From positions 1 through 20,753 of the forward strand of contig CAKTDV010000029.1 of NCBI GenBank assembly GCA_934546745.1: a stretch of 20,753 nt of DNA, read 5' to 3'. Of this stretch, positions 12,996 to 19,887 are shown one piece after another. A program made the position numbers and the translations under genes. Source of the DNA: an uncultured Desulfovibrio sp. GTDB taxonomy: Bacteria > Desulfobacterota > Desulfovibrionia > Desulfovibrionales > Desulfovibrionaceae. The notes under the pieces were generated by a model that saw only the letters and a program-made list of their open reading frames with translations, had not been told where the DNA came from and did not search any database. The number at the start of each line of letters is the position of its first letter. Positions within the stretch are counted from its first letter, which is position 1.

Positions 12996-15900
12996 ATGGC
13001 GGATTTTGTCCATCTGCATTGCCATACGGAGTACAGCCTGCTTGACGGCGCCATCCGCCTCAAGGATTTGTGCGCCCGCGCCAAGGATTTTGGCATGTCC
13101 GCCTGCGCCATCACGGATCACGGCAATATGTTCGGGGCCGCCTATTTTGCCAAACAGTGCGCTTCCGTGGGCATCAAGCCCATCTTCGGCTGCGAGGTCT
13201 ATGTCTGCCATGATCATACGGACAAAACCAGCGAGCTGGCGCGCAGGCGGCACCACCTGATTCTTCTCGCGCAAAACATGACGGGCTACCACAACCTGAT
13301 CCGCCTCGTCACACTCGGGTATCTGGAAGGCTTCCACTACAAACCCCGTGTGGACAAGGCCCAGTTGCGGGAACATGCCGAAGGGCTGATCTGCCTTTCC
13401 GCCTGCATCGCCGGGGAGATTCCACGCGCCATCGGGGCGGGCGACATGGATCTGGCCGAGGCGCTGACAAAGGAATATGCCTCCATCTATCCCGGACGCT
13501 TTTATCTGGAGTTGCAGTCCAACGGGCTGGAAGAACAGGTGCGCGCCAATGCCGGCCTGAGGGAACTGGCGGAAAAACTTTCGCTGCCGCTGGTGGCCAC
13601 CAACGACTGCCACTATCTCAATGCCAACGACGTCGAGGCCCACGAGGTGCTGCTCTGCATCCAGACGCAGACCACCATGGACGACCCCAAACGCATGCGC
13701 TTTGGCACCGACCAGCTCTATTACAAATCCGCCGAGGAGATGGAACGCGATTTCAGGGACGTGCCCGAAGCGCTGGCAAACACCGTCCGTATCGCCGAAG
13801 CCTGCAACGTCGAACTGGATTTCGGGCATCACTATTTCCCAGTCTACCCTCTGCCCGACGGCGCGACGCCGGAGTCGGAATTCCGCCGCCTTGCCGAAGA
13901 CGGTCTGGAGAAGCGGCTGGAGAAGCACCCCGATCGGGAACGCCTCGACGCGCAGGCCTATCGCGATCGCCTGCAATACGAGCTGAACGTCATCTGCGAG
14001 ATGGGCTTTCCGGGATATTTCCTCATCGTGCAGGAATTTATCAACTGGGCCAAGGATCACGGCATTCCCGTAGGGCCGGGGCGCGGTTCCGCGGCGGGGA
14101 GCCTTGTGGCCTGGGCGCTGCGCATCACCAACATTGATCCCCTGCCGTACAATCTGCTGTTTGAACGCTTCCTGAATATCGAGCGCGTCAGCCTCCCCGA
14201 TATTGACGTCGATTTCTGCGAACGGCGGCGCGCGGAAGTGATCCAGCATATGGTGGAGACCTATGGCAAGGACAGCGTGGCCCAGATAACGACCTTCGGC
14301 ACCATGAAGGCCAAAGGCGTCGTGCGCGATGTGGGCCGGGCGCTGGGCATGACCTTCGCGGAAACGGACCGCATCGCCAAGATGGTACCGGACGACCTGA
14401 AAATGACCATCGACAAGGCGATGGAGGCGGAACCGGAGCTGCAAAAACTCTACAGGGAAGACAGCCAGGTCAAAAAGCTGCTGGATACGGCCCGGCGTCT
14501 GGAGGGGCTTTCGCGCCACGCGTCCACCCATGCGGCCGGTCTGGTGGTGTCCGACAGGCCCATGGTGGACTATCTGCCCCTGTATCAGGGCAAACGCGGC
14601 GAACTTGTGACCCAGTTTGACGGCCCCATGACCGAGCAGACAGGGCTTGTGAAATTTGACTTTCTGGGCCTCAAGACCATGACGCTCATCCAGGACGCGC
14701 TGGACAACATCACCCTGCAAGGCCAGGACGCGCCCGATCTGGACAATCTGTCCCTCGCCGATCAGCCCACCTACGACCTGTATTCGCGCGGCGATACCGA
14801 CGGCGTCTTTCAGGTGGAAAGTTCGGGCATGCGCCAGTATCTGCGCATGCTCAGGCCGTCGTGCTTTGAGGACATCATAGCCATGCTGGCCCTGTACCGC
14901 CCCGGGCCGCTCAGCTCAGGCATGGTGGACGAGTTCATCAAGCGCAAACACGGCCAGGTTCCGGTCGTCTATCCGCACAATTCGCTGACGGAATGCCTGC
15001 GGGACACCTACGGCGTCATCGTCTATCAGGAACAGGTCATGCAGATTGCCCAGATTATCGCCGACTACACGCTGGGCGGCGCGGATCTGCTGCGGCGCGC
15101 CATGGGCAAGAAAAAGGCCGAGGCCATGGCCAGGGAGCGCGTGAAGTTTGTCGAAGGGGCCGCGAAAAACGGCATCAAACAGGAAAAGGCCGATGAAATC
15201 TTCGACTTGATGGAAAAATTCGCGGCCTACGGTTTCAACAAGTCGCATTCCGCCGCCTATGCGCTCGTCTCCTATTTTACGGCCTATCTGAAGGTACATC
15301 ACAAAGTCGAGTTCATGGCCGCGCTCATGACATCGGAAATGGGCAATCAGGAAAAACTGCTCAAATACGTCTCCTGCTGCAAAGATATGGACATCGATGT
15401 GGTGCGGCCTTCGGTCAACGACAGTCAGCGCTCCTTTTCCGCCAAGGATGGCAAGGTCGTCTTCGGTCTTGGCGGCATCAAGAACGTGGGCGACGAGGCC
15501 ATCCGCGAAATCCTTGACGCCCGCGCCAGCGGCGCCTATGCGTCGCTGTATGATCTCTGCCTGCGCGTGAACCTGCGCAAGGTGACAAAACGCGTGCTGG
15601 AAAGTCTGATCAAGGGCGGCGCCTGCGACTGCTTCGGCACAAGCCGGGCGGCGCTGCTGGCCGCGCTGGAAATCACGGTGGCCCGTGCCCAGAAGCGCGC
15701 CAGAGACAAGGCCTCCAACCAGGTTTCCCTGCTGGCCATGACGCCGCTGGCGGAAACACCACCGGAACCCGGCATCGGTTTCGACTGCCCGGAGGCGGGG
15801 ATGCCGGAAATGGACGAGGCGGAAAAGCTCAGGGCGGAAAAGGAGTCTCTCGGCTTTTTCCTGACAAGCCACCCGTTACAGCCCTTCAGCCGGGAGATCC

Positions 15901-16466
15901 GCCGCAACAACATGACGACGCTGGAAGACGCCCGCGATCGCTTCCCCGGCGCGGAAGTCACCTGCGCGGTGCTGGTGACCGGCATCAAGGAAGTGATCAC
16001 CAAGGCCAAGGGCGAGCGTATGGCGTTTGTGACGGTGGAGGATCTGACGGGGCATGGGGAAGTCACCTTTTTCCCCCGTTTCTATGCCGAAGCGCGGGAT
16101 CTGCTCAGGAGCGAACAGCCGCTGTGCCTTGTGGGCAAGATCGACACACAGCAGGACGGCGGTGACAGCCCGGACAGCGAGGAAGGCACGCCGCGCGAGG
16201 TGAAGATGCTTGGGCTTGGTGTGCGTCCGCTGGCCGAGGCCTGCCGCGAAAGCTCGCTCCCCATTGGCATTTCCGTGCCCGCCGGGCGTCTGGGGCGGGA
16301 ACATCTGCTGGCCCTGCGAAATATCATTCAGGCGCACCCCGGCCCGGTGGAAACCTATCTGGATCTGTTGCTTGAGACGTGCGAATGCCGTATCCGTCTG
16401 GGAGGGAACTTTACCGTGACGCCCGGCCCGGATCTGGATCGCGCCCTTGCCGCGTGGGCGTCCTGA
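12996..16466 (+). CDS. dnaE: DNA polymerase III alpha subunit
   Basis: A 1156-aa replicative polymerase, very close to the 1160 aa of E. coli DnaE. The N-terminal PHP domain (FVHLHCHTEYSLLDG, AITDHGNMFG, GCEVYV) is followed by the C-family polymerase core with the catalytic PDIDVDF (D402/D404) and D555 in KFDFLGLKT, the finger/beta-binding region, and an OB fold (VTCAVLVTGIKEVITKAKGE) at about 985-1055. All three catalytic aspartates are present. Unlike E. coli, the PHP domain keeps His-x-His and the other expected metal ligands. The start at 12996 has GGGGAGA about 6 bases upstream and begins the conserved MADFVHLH; the longer in-frame extension to 12870 adds unconserved sequence. The reaction is processive DNA synthesis as part of the Pol III holoenzyme. 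Confidence 0.98.
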   Translation: MADFVHLHCHTEYSLLDGAIRLKDLCARAKDFGMSACAITDHGNMFGAAYFAKQCASVGIKPIFGCEVYVCHDHTDKTSELARRRHHLILLAQNMTGYHNLIRLVTLGYLEGFHYKPRVDKAQLREHAEGLICLSACIAGEIPRAIGAGDMDLAEALTKEYASIYPGRFYLELQSNGLEEQVRANAGLRELAEKLSLPLVATNDCHYLNANDVEAHEVLLCIQTQTTMDDPKRMRFGTDQLYYKSAEEMERDFRDVPEALANTVRIAEACNVELDFGHHYFPVYPLPDGATPESEFRRLAEDGLEKRLEKHPDRERLDAQAYRDRLQYELNVICEMGFPGYFLIVQEFINWAKDHGIPVGPGRGSAAGSLVAWALRITNIDPLPYNLLFERFLNIERVSLPDIDVDFCERRRAEVIQHMVETYGKDSVAQITTFGTMKAKGVVRDVGRALGMTFAETDRIAKMVPDDLKMTIDKAMEAEPELQKLYREDSQVKKLLDTARRLEGLSRHASTHAAGLVVSDRPMVDYLPLYQGKRGELVTQFDGPMTEQTGLVKFDFLGLKTMTLIQDALDNITLQGQDAPDLDNLSLADQPTYDLYSRGDTDGVFQVESSGMRQYLRMLRPSCFEDIIAMLALYRPGPLSSGMVDEFIKRKHGQVPVVYPHNSLTECLRDTYGVIVYQEQVMQIAQIIADYTLGGADLLRRAMGKKKAEAMARERVKFVEGAAKNGIKQEKADEIFDLMEKFAAYGFNKSHSAAYALVSYFTAYLKVHHKVEFMAALMTSEMGNQEKLLKYVSCCKDMDIDVVRPSVNDSQRSFSAKDGKVVFGLGGIKNVGDEAIREILDARASGAYASLYDLCLRVNLRKVTKRVLESLIKGGACDCFGTSRAALLAALEITVARAQKRARDKASNQVSLLAMTPLAETPPEPGIGFDCPEAGMPEMDEAEKLRAEKESLGFFLTSHPLQPFSREIRRNNMTTLEDARDRFPGAEVTCAVLVTGIKEVITKAKGERMAFVTVEDLTGHGEVTFFPRFYAEARDLLRSEQPLCLVGKIDTQQDGGDSPDSEEGTPREVKMLGLGVRPLAEACRESSLPIGISVPAGRLGREHLLALRNIIQAHPGPVETYLDLLLETCECRIRLGGNFTVTPGPDLDRALAAWAS

Positions 16467-16498
16467 TCCGCCGTCTCCGCCGGGCGCGGGAAAATCAT

Positions 16499-16528
16499 TT
16501 GACAGAAGACCGATGCCGGTGGAATCCT
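16499..16528 (+). promoter_or_regulatory. Weak candidate promoter upstream of the 59-aa gene and queD
   Basis: A perfect TTGACA (16499-16504) lies in the gap after dnaE, with AATCCT 18 bases on (16523-16528), which is a poor -10. It could allow expression of the small membrane protein and queD apart from dnaE; read-through from dnaE is equally possible. Confidence 0.28.
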
Positions 16529-16596
16529 GAGACCCGGCCTTCCCTTTTTCGCCGCTGGGGGCTTTTCCGGCCCACCGCAACATAAAGGACCCTCCC

Positions 16597-16776
16597 ATGA
16601 GCGCGTTTGAATCCTTCATGTCCTGGCTGGTGCGCCTTATCAGCCCGACGCAGACAGGCGATCTGGAACAGGGCGGTACTGATGACGACATCGTATGGGA
16701 TCAGAATGCCCGCACGGTTCTGGCCATTCTGATCGTCATCGTTTCCGCCTTCATCATCTACTGGATTATGAGCTGA
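16597..16776 (+). CDS. 59-aa single-pass membrane protein, unknown function
   Basis: A short gene encoding an amphipathic N-terminus (MSAFESFMSWLVRLIS), an acidic middle (GDLEQGGTDDDIVWDQ) and one C-terminal transmembrane helix (about residues 39-58, VLAILIVIVSAFIIYWIM), so it is probably a tail-anchored inner-membrane protein with its N-terminus in the cytoplasm. AAAGGA lies about 8 bases upstream of the ATG. Its TGA overlaps the queD ATG (TGATG), which strongly supports real translation and coupling. I do not recognise a family. Confidence 0.78.
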   Translation: MSAFESFMSWLVRLISPTQTGDLEQGGTDDDIVWDQNARTVLAILIVIVSAFIIYWIMS

Positions 16777-17207
16777 TGGCACGAAAACTCTGGCGCCTTA
16801 CCGTGCGCGACGAATTTTCCGCGGGACATGCCCTGCGGCATTATGAGGGCAAATGCGAACGCCTGCACGGCCATAATTTTGCCGTGGCATTGACGGTGGA
16901 AGGCGAACGCCTGGAGCCCGATACGGAAATCCTGCTGGATTTCAAACTGCTCAAACAGCTCCTCAAGACCGCGCTGGAGGAACTGGATCACCGTATTCTC
17001 AATGACGTCGTGCCGTTTGACAGACAGAATCCCTCCTCGGAAAATCTGTCCCGCCATATCTGGCGCCAGACGGCGCGGCTTCTGGAGGCCCACCCGAATC
17101 CGCAGATGCGCGCCGTGCGCCTGTACAGCGTCAGCGTTTCAGAAAAAGATGCGCAGACGGCAACCTATCTGGAACTTGAGCCTGAACCGCGCACCCCTTT
17201 CCAATGA
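16776..17207 (+). CDS. queD: 6-carboxy-5,6,7,8-tetrahydropterin synthase (queuosine pathway)
   Basis: A 143-aa member of the PTPS/QueD family, which converts dihydroneopterin triphosphate to 6-carboxytetrahydropterin in the second step of queuosine/7-deazaguanine synthesis. The zinc ligands are H18 (FSAGHAL) and H31/H33 (CERLHGHNF), the catalytic Cys is C27, the DH pair is D71/H72 (ELDHRILND), and the late Glu is in VSEKD (E113). The start is taken at 16776, where ATG overlaps the stop of the 59-aa gene and the conserved N-terminus begins; the open frame extends 27 codons further upstream without conservation. The usual partners queC, queE and queF are not in view. Confidence 0.93.
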   Translation: MARKLWRLTVRDEFSAGHALRHYEGKCERLHGHNFAVALTVEGERLEPDTEILLDFKLLKQLLKTALEELDHRILNDVVPFDRQNPSSENLSRHIWRQTARLLEAHPNPQMRAVRLYSVSVSEKDAQTATYLELEPEPRTPFQ

Positions 17208-17223
17208 AAAAAATATTTTTCTG

Positions 17224-17252
17224 TTGACAGAATGGGGAAAAACACGTAGAAA
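17224..17252 (+). promoter_or_regulatory. Promoter of tRNA-Glu
   Basis: Perfect -35 TTGACA (17224-17229), a 17-base spacer and TAGAAA (17247-17252). Transcription would start near 17259, about 12 bases ahead of the tRNA 5' end. It begins 16 bases after the queD stop. Confidence 0.72.
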
Positions 17253-17270
17253 CATTCTTGTCGCATGAAC

Positions 17271-17347
17271 GTCCCCATCGTCTAGCCGGCCCAGGACAAC
17301 GGCCTTTCACGCCGTCGACAGGGGTTCAAATCCCCTTGGGGACGCCA
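17271..17347 (+). tRNA. tRNA-Glu(UUC)
   Basis: A 77-nt cloverleaf including encoded CCA. The acceptor stem is GTCCCCA/TGGGGAC, the anticodon arm ACGGC-CTTTCAC-GCCGT gives anticodon TTC (Glu), and the T-arm contains GGTTCAAATCC. It is the last chromosomal gene before the mobile-element-like block and the likely integration target (3' end of the tRNA). Confidence 0.96.
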
Positions 17348-17362
17348 ACAAAGCACGCAAGG

Positions 17363-17410
17363 AAGCGTAGTGAGCCTAACTCGTTAGGTTTCTACGCTTT
17401 TTTTCTTTTT
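17363..17410 (+). terminator. Intrinsic terminator after tRNA-Glu
   Basis: Stem AAGCGTAG/CTACGCTT (17363-17370 with 17392-17399) carries an inner stem CCTAA/TTAGG with a CTCG tetraloop, followed by a long U-rich tract (17398-17410). Confidence 0.9.
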
Positions 17411-17418
17411 CCAAAAGC

Positions 17419-17463
17419 AAACGCCCCGAAATGCACCTCTGTTGTGCGTTTCGGGGCGTTTTT
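17419..17463. terminator. Second, very strong terminator hairpin
   Basis: A stem of about 18 bp (AACGCCCCGAAA arm at 17420-17431 with the TTTCGGGGCGTT arm at 17449-17460, continued inward by TGCAC/GTGCG with one wobble) and a loop of about seven bases. Five U follow on the plus strand, and on the minus strand the exit is TTTGCTTTT, so it may work in both directions. It insulates the element from tRNA-Glu transcription. Confidence 0.88.
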
Positions 17464-17489
17464 GCGTCCTTTTTCTATCCCCCAATAAT
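17461..17489 (+). promoter_or_regulatory. Weak candidate promoter for the element's leader
   Basis: AATAAT (17484-17489) matches the -10 consensus in five of six positions; TTTGCG (17461-17466) lies 17 bases upstream but is a poor -35. Transcription near 17496 would give a leader of about 220 bases before the first element gene. A TTGACG at 17503-17508 is another possible -35 but has no -10 partner. Confidence 0.3.
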
Positions 17490-17542
17490 CGGCGTTCACG
17501 GCTTGACGGGTCGGCCGGTTTTTCACCGCTCAAAGGAGACTC

Positions 17543-17557
17543 ATGAGCAAAACCTAG
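17543..17557 (+). CDS. Possible four-codon leader ORF (MSKT)
   Basis: ATG-AGC-AAA-ACC-TAG, with AAAGGAGA ending four bases before the ATG, the best ribosome site in this region. It may be a leader peptide in an attenuation-type control. Alternatively it may be the remains of a roughly 37-residue small protein interrupted by the TAG: the same frame stays open to another stop at 17654-17656 and reads a basic peptide (DTRKKPFVWAHKRPNLREQ and onward). Confidence 0.35.
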   Translation: MSKT

Positions 17558-17571
17558 GACACAAGAAAAAA

Positions 17572-17597
17572 GCCTTTTGTGTGGGCACACAAAAGGC
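17572..17597. repeat. Perfect 26-bp palindrome
   Basis: Arms GCCTTTTGTGTG and CACACAAAAGGC are exact inverse complements with only GG between them. In DNA this could be an operator for a dimeric regulator or a cruciform; in RNA it would form a stable hairpin. No U-run follows, so it is not a simple intrinsic terminator. Confidence 0.85.
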
Positions 17598-17603
17598 CGA
17601 ATC

Positions 17604-17673
17604 TGCGGGAGCAACCTACCGCAAATTTGTGGGTTAACTCTAGCCGAAAGGCTTAGCGGCGTCAAGCTCCGCA
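17604..17673 (+). promoter_or_regulatory. Competing RNA stems, possible attenuator
   Basis: TGCGGGAGC (17604-17612) can pair with GCTCCGCA (17666-17673; one bulge), but TGCGG can instead pair with CCGCA at 17619-17623. GCGG at 17656-17659 can pair with CCGC at 17669-17672, directly before a U-rich run (17675-17683). These mutually exclusive stems resemble a terminator/antiterminator pair. This is inferred by eye, with no energy calculation. Confidence 0.35.
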
Positions 17674-17718
17674 GTTCTTTTTTACGCTTTTTTCTGTGTC
17701 TTTAAGAGTGACTAAGAC

Positions 17719-18723
17719 ATGGAAACCATTTCCCCCAGGGGCCGTTTCTCCGGCCCTGTCCTGCCGCGTTTTGTCCTGGGTATGGATATGTCCACGGACG
17801 CCAAAGTTCTCTACACGCTGCTCTGCGATTTTGCGGGCGGGAAGGATCATTGCTGGCCTTCCCAGTCCCGCCTTGCCGGGATGCTCTCGTGCAGCGTGTC
17901 CAGCGTCAAAAAATACCTGCGGGAACTGACGGCGCATGACCTCATCACCATACGCCGTACCAGCTTCCACTCCTCGACCTACTACATTCTCAGGCCGAAA
18001 AACGCCGCTCTTTCCCTGCGCCCCCAGGAGCCAAAAATTGCCTACCCCCAGGCAAATTCTGGCTACGATAAGAACTGTAAGAAAAAAGAGATCAAAGATC
18101 CCCCCTTACCCCCCAGGGAGGCTCCGCACCCGTCCGGGACGCCTGGGACGCACAAGCGCCTTCGGCGCGGGGGCGGGTTTTTTGCCGCCAATACGGATTT
18201 TGAAACGCTGTGGTCGGCCTATCCGCGCAAGGAAGCCAAGGAAGCCGCACGCGCCCTCTGGCACCAGCTCTGGCGGCGCGGCCGCATTCCGGGGCAAGCC
18301 GTCCTGATGGCGGCGTTGGCATCGTTCAGAGCTTCGGACGCCTGGAACCGCGAGGGTGGGCGCTATGTGCCGCAATTGGTGAACTGGCTGCGCGGCCAGC
18401 GCTGGCTGGATGAGGCCGAAGGCTCTCCGGCGAAAGAGGAGGAAGCGCGCGTCAGGGAAGAGGCGGCGCGCCAGACCGCGCGTCTGGAAGAAGCGGAGAT
18501 GCGCCGGAAAGCCGCGCATGAGCGGGAGGCGGAAAAGCTGCGGCCCGCTTTTGAGAAATTTCTTGCCTGTTTCCCGGAGGGAACGGAGAACCACGGCCCC
18601 GCGTGGGGATTGTGGAACCTGCTGCACAGCAAGGGGCAGGCTCCGTCGGCGGCGGACGTGTCCGACGCCTCTCTTTCCCCGTTTGCGTTCCTGAACCAGT
18701 GGAGGATGACGCATGTACGATGA
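17719..18723 (+). CDS. Replication-type winged-helix protein (phage/plasmid O-like)
   Basis: A 334-aa protein. The N-terminal winged-helix domain (about 15-95) fits the HTH_36/replication-initiator style: AKVLYTLLCDFAGG, CWPSQSRLAGML, SSVKKYLRELTAHDLITIRR, then STYYIL. A low-complexity linker (about 96-158) follows. A second domain (about 160-222; FETLWSAYPRKEAKEAARALW through YVPQLVNWLRGQRWLDE) resembles the C-terminal module of phage and plasmid replication proteins. A charged Glu/Arg/Ala helix (about 226-275, likely coiled coil) and a short tail complete it. It is probably DNA-binding and involved in replication or its control; the precise role is inferred. The ribosome site is weak (AAGAG). 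Its linker-coding DNA holds iteron-like repeats and a dyad. It overlaps the next gene by 11 bases. Confidence 0.75.
   Translation: METISPRGRFSGPVLPRFVLGMDMSTDAKVLYTLLCDFAGGKDHCWPSQSRLAGMLSCSVSSVKKYLRELTAHDLITIRRTSFHSSTYYILRPKNAALSLRPQEPKIAYPQANSGYDKNCKKKEIKDPPLPPREAPHPSGTPGTHKRLRRGGGFFAANTDFETLWSAYPRKEAKEAARALWHQLWRRGRIPGQAVLMAALASFRASDAWNREGGRYVPQLVNWLRGQRWLDEAEGSPAKEEEARVREEAARQTARLEEAEMRRKAAHEREAEKLRPAFEKFLACFPEGTENHGPAWGLWNLLHSKGQAPSAADVSDASLSPFAFLNQWRMTHVR
17732..18117 (+). repeat. Four CCCCCAGG repeats plus dyad and AT-rich tract (possible origin)
   Basis: CCCCCAGG occurs at 17732-17739, 18021-18028, 18045-18052 and 18110-18117. Between the second and fourth copies lies a 15-bp imperfect inverted repeat (18029-18043 against 18050-18064; 13 of 15 matching; 6-base loop), and then an A-rich stretch (18065-18099). 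Iterons, a dyad and an AT-rich element inside the gene of a replication-type DNA-binding protein recall the lambda O/ori arrangement. Function is inferred. Confidence 0.45.
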
Positions 18724-18970
18724 ACGCGACGACAGAAAATTCGCCTTTGTCATGGGTTTTTCCTCCGAGGCCCCGGAAGGCTACGACCTTGATCTGGACC
18801 TGGAATCCCCGCTCCCGTGGTGCTGCCCCTGGCTCTATGCCCGTGAAGAGGACTGGTACACACCGGGCCTGCCCTACGAAAAAATGGGGATGGCCTACGC
18901 AAGACAGGTCTACGACGAACTTGCGGCGCTGCTGCATGAGGAAAAGGGGTTTGATGAGGGGGAAGGCTAG
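18713..18970 (+). CDS. Small acidic protein, unknown
   Basis: An 85-aa protein rich in Asp, Glu, Trp and Tyr, with a Trp/Cys/Pro patch (PLPWCCPWLYAREEDWY, about 33-49) and a helical C-terminus (MAYARQVYDELAALLHEEKG). There is no signal peptide or membrane segment. The start has GGAGG seven bases upstream and overlaps the 3' end of the preceding gene by 11 bases; its stop is 2 bases before the methyltransferase start. I do not recognise it; an accessory protein of the mobile element is likely. Confidence 0.72.
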   Translation: MYDERDDRKFAFVMGFSSEAPEGYDLDLDLESPLPWCCPWLYAREEDWYTPGLPYEKMGMAYARQVYDELAALLHEEKGFDEGEG

Positions 18971-18972
18971 CC

Positions 18973-19887
18973 ATGCGCTATCTGTCCCTCTGCTCCGGCA
19001 TCGAGGCGGCCAGCGTGGCCTGGCAACCGCTCGGCTGGGTGGCTCAGGCTTTTTCCGAGATTGATCCCTTTGCCTGTGCGCTGCTTGAGCGGCGCTTTCC
19101 CGACATCCCGAACCTTGGGGACATGTCGCACATCAACGGAGATAGCTGTGGAGTGGTTGATCTCATTGTCGGCGGAACACCCTGCCAGGATTTCAGCATC
19201 GCCGGAAAACGCGCCGGATTGTCCGGCAATCGCGGCGGACTGTCCCTGCGTTTCGTCCATATTGTCGCCGCATACCGTCCCCGGTGGGTTGTCTGGGAAA
19301 ACGTGCCCGGCGTGCTTTCCGTTACGCGGGGACGGGACTTCGGGACATTCATCAGGGCGCTGGATGCCTGCGGGTATCACCTCGCATGGAGAGTGCTTGA
19401 TGCCTGCCGTTTCGGAGTGCCCCAGCGCCGCCGTCGCGTCTACCTTGTCGGACATTCTGGAAACTGGCGCTGTGCCGCGAAAGTACTTTTTGAGTCCGAA
19501 AGCCTGCGCGGGCATTCTGCGCCGGGCAACGGCGCGGGGAAGACGCCTGCCGCCGGATCTGCGGGCCGCTCTGGAAAACGTCGCGGCACAGGCGGAATGA
19601 CGCAAGCCTTTGCGCGTTGCCTTACCAGCAGGGCGGACCGCTATGACGTTGAGAGGGAGACGTTTCTGCCGTCGCCGCAGGGAGTCCGGCGTCTGACACC
19701 GTTGGAATGGGAGCGTCTGCAAGGCTTCCCCGACGGCTGGACGGACATCCCGTGGCGCGGCCAGTCCGCCCCTGACCGCCTGCGCTACAGGGCGCTGGGC
19801 AATGCCATGTGTGTCCTCGTCATGCGCTGGCTGGGGGAACGGATAGCGATGGTCAACAAGGCAGGCGATGGAGAATGCCATGCGTGA
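18973..19887 (+). CDS. C5-cytosine DNA methyltransferase (solitary, phage type)
   Basis: A 304-aa enzyme that methylates cytosine C5 in DNA using SAM. Motif I is LSLCSGIEAASVAW at about 4-17, motif IV GGTPCQDFS contains the catalytic C71, motif VI is ENVPGV (E109), motif VIII is QRRRRVYLVG (151-160), motif IX is RRLTPLEWERLQGFPDGW and motif X is YRALGNAM. The target-recognition region between VIII and IX is short (about 65-85 residues), as in compact phage or mobile-element enzymes. No restriction endonuclease is recognisable on either side, so it probably protects the element from host restriction or alters regulation (inference). A GGAAGG precedes the start. It overlaps the next gene by 8 bases. 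Confidence 0.92.
   Translation: MRYLSLCSGIEAASVAWQPLGWVAQAFSEIDPFACALLERRFPDIPNLGDMSHINGDSCGVVDLIVGGTPCQDFSIAGKRAGLSGNRGGLSLRFVHIVAAYRPRWVVWENVPGVLSVTRGRDFGTFIRALDACGYHLAWRVLDACRFGVPQRRRRVYLVGHSGNWRCAAKVLFESESLRGHSAPGNGAGKTPAAGSAGRSGKRRGTGGMTQAFARCLTSRADRYDVERETFLPSPQGVRRLTPLEWERLQGFPDGWTDIPWRGQSAPDRLRYRALGNAMCVLVMRWLGERIAMVNKAGDGECHA

Larger units (their letters stand above)
17464..17718 (+). other. Structured 5' region of the element, no large gene
   Basis: About 255 bases with no convincing long gene. Contents in order: a weak promoter; a strong ribosome site (AAAGGAGA) with a four-codon ORF at 17543; a perfect 12-bp palindrome (17572-17597); an imperfect palindrome CCGCAAATTTGTGG (17619-17632); a small hairpin AGCC-GAAA-GGCT (17642-17653); competing GC stems (17604-17673); and two U-runs (17677-17683 and 17688-17693). 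Confidence 0.6.

Noticed and set aside
12819..14720. 633-aa minus-strand open frame opposite dnaE
   Set aside because: Antisense shadow of a highly conserved gene with strong codon bias.
14916..15872. 318-aa minus-strand open frame opposite dnaE
   Set aside because: Same explanation: no ribosome site or motifs, opposite a conserved gene.
17431..17637. 68-aa plus-strand open frame over the leader region
   Set aside because: It starts inside the second terminator hairpin and lacks a ribosome site; the better signal in this region is the short ORF at 17543.
17384..17665. 93-aa minus-strand open frame over the leader region
   Set aside because: It overlaps two terminator hairpins and the palindrome; no ribosome site or recognisable domain.
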